Source: Erythrocercus mccallii
Taxonomy: Eukaryota; Chordata; Aves; Passeriformes; Dicruridae
NCBI GenBank assembly: GCA_013397435.1
Contig: VZRG01001059.1
Span: 62,001 to 126,000, forward strand
DNA length: 64,000 nt
Direction of reading: 5' to 3'
Positions 62,878 through 64,000 of the stretch are shown here, piece by piece. The position numbers and the translations under genes were made by a program. Numbering within the stretch: the first letter of the stretch is position 1; every line of letters begins with the position of its first letter. The notes beneath the pieces were generated by a model. The model was not told the origin of the DNA. It worked only from the letters and a program-made list of their open reading frames with translations, and searched no databases.

Positions 62878-64000
62878 GAAAGAACTGTATTAACCTAGGT
62901 AAGTAAATATCACATTATATTCTGACATTGTGAGTCCAAAACTTTAGTCTTGATATCAGGCTTGGCTACCTGCACCAGCTTGAACAGAAAGGGGTAAGGG
63001 TAGGGTCAGGATTTTTGGAGGTGTGAGGATGATAGAGTGACTGAAGTATTTTGCCTGATATTATTGGTTGTGAGTTAATAGAACCTTCTAGAATACCCAG
63101 TCTCTTACCACCTAGATAGAAACTGTTTCTCTGCAGTTTCCAGAGTCCTGCTGACCCCCAAAGGGATTCCTGGCTCCACATCTTGGACTAGTCAGCTTTC
63201 CTGTTTTCCTTTGGAGACAGGAGATACCCATCACTTAGATGAGGTGGGCTGGGTGGAAATGAACAGTAAAACTGCCTCCCATGGCTGCAAAGGAAGAATC
63301 CCAGCACTGCCGGTGGCATATGCTGCTTTTTCTGCCTCAGATCGCAGATGAGAACTGGGCAAGAGCTTTGTGAGGTGTGGGAGAGGTAGAGTTATCCCAG
63401 AAAATCAATTGTTTCTGCAGCCCTGGTGGGTGGCAGTGCTTTGCAAACCTTTAGAGCTCAGGCGGTCAGACCCAGATGCTGAACTCAGGGCTCAGCTCTA
63501 GCGAGGGCCTCTGATCGACACCTGAAGCTGAAGGGCGCTGACTGCTGTCCGTCCTTAACCGAGATCCCGCTCATGGTCCCGGCCTCGTTCCCTGCAGGCT
63601 CGCAGGTCTGCGGGCTGGGCGGCAGAGGGCACTCCGAAACAAGCCACCGTGCCTGGGACACAGGACAGAGCAACTGAGCAGGCACGATCTGCCGTTCCTG
63701 CAAAGCGGGCAAGTCTGGCAGGGAAAACCTTGCCGTGACCTTTACTTGTGACATATCTGTCACGGCACGCACTCATTGGTAGAGCTAGCGAGTACCTGAA
63801 TATCAGATATGAAATTGCTCAAGAGCTTGGCTGTTTGTATTCCAGCATATTCTGCTGGGGAGGTTTTGACCTTCCAAGGGACAAAAAGGAAATGTGTTTT
63901 GCTGGCTCTGCATTGTTGTGTCAGGTGAAGCCTTTTAAATATATGGGTGTCCTCTGGTATAGCAAGCATGCAGAAATCCATAGTGCATTTACCAAAAAGC
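62878..64000. other. Right edge, no recognised gene
   Basis: Minus-strand ORFs at 62966-63181 and 63485-63772 have no family resemblance that I can see. If the minus-strand polyadenylation signal at 62872 is real, this stretch could include the 3' UTR of a gene lying to the right. Confidence 0.4.

Noticed and set aside
62966..63772. Minus-strand ORFs of 71-95 codons near the right edge as a possible gene
   Set aside because: No recognisable domain and no supported exon borders. Only a polyadenylation-like signal at 62872 hints at transcription.

Overview
This window is vertebrate nuclear DNA, almost certainly from a bird. Genes are split into many small exons with GT-AG introns, an intron carries a CR1-type LINE 3' end typical of avian genomes, and three recognisable single-copy vertebrate genes are present: SNAP29, PI4KA and SERPIND1 (heparin cofactor II). 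Their order and orientation match the conserved block on human 22q11.2 (PI4KA and SNAP29 head to head, SERPIND1 nested antisense inside a PI4KA intron). The species cannot be fixed from the sequence.

Layout. 1-705 is the left edge: a short GC-rich patch, then SNAP29 intron 3. 706-2809 (minus) holds the first three coding exons of SNAP29; the rest lies beyond the left edge. 2810-3208 is a 399-bp GC-rich bidirectional promoter shared by SNAP29 and PI4KA. 3209-56944 (plus) is the complete PI4KA coding region. I could place all 55 coding exons with consistent phase and consensus splice sites; they sum to 6378 bp, or 2125 residues plus stop. Intron 19 (21843-35074, 13.2 kb) contains the whole SERPIND1 gene on the minus strand: four coding exons at 31561-25124 (487 residues) and a likely non-coding first exon and promoter near 33.6 kb. 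56945 to about 57.77 kb is PI4KA 3' UTR with several polyadenylation signals. 57.8-58.76 kb is GC-rich and carries a 22-copy, 17-bp minisatellite. 58.76-64.0 kb has no gene I can recognise, but holds a strong 23-bp hairpin at 60128-60180 and opposed polyadenylation signals near 62.85 kb.

Functionally the genes are unrelated neighbours. PI4KA makes phosphatidylinositol 4-phosphate at the plasma membrane, SNAP29 is a Qbc SNARE for autophagosome-lysosome and other fusions, and SERPIND1 is a secreted liver serpin that inhibits thrombin. The two housekeeping genes share a CpG-rich promoter; the nested serpin appears to have its own TATA-like, HNF4-like liver-type promoter.

I looked for an undescribed system (CRISPR-like arrays, intact mobile elements, retroviral genes, novel gene clusters) and found none. 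The most useful leads are the intergenic hairpin, the 17-bp minisatellite with long open antisense frames, a TAGTAG tandem splice acceptor in PI4KA, the inferred SERPIND1 promoter, and lineage-variable low-complexity segments in PI4KA.
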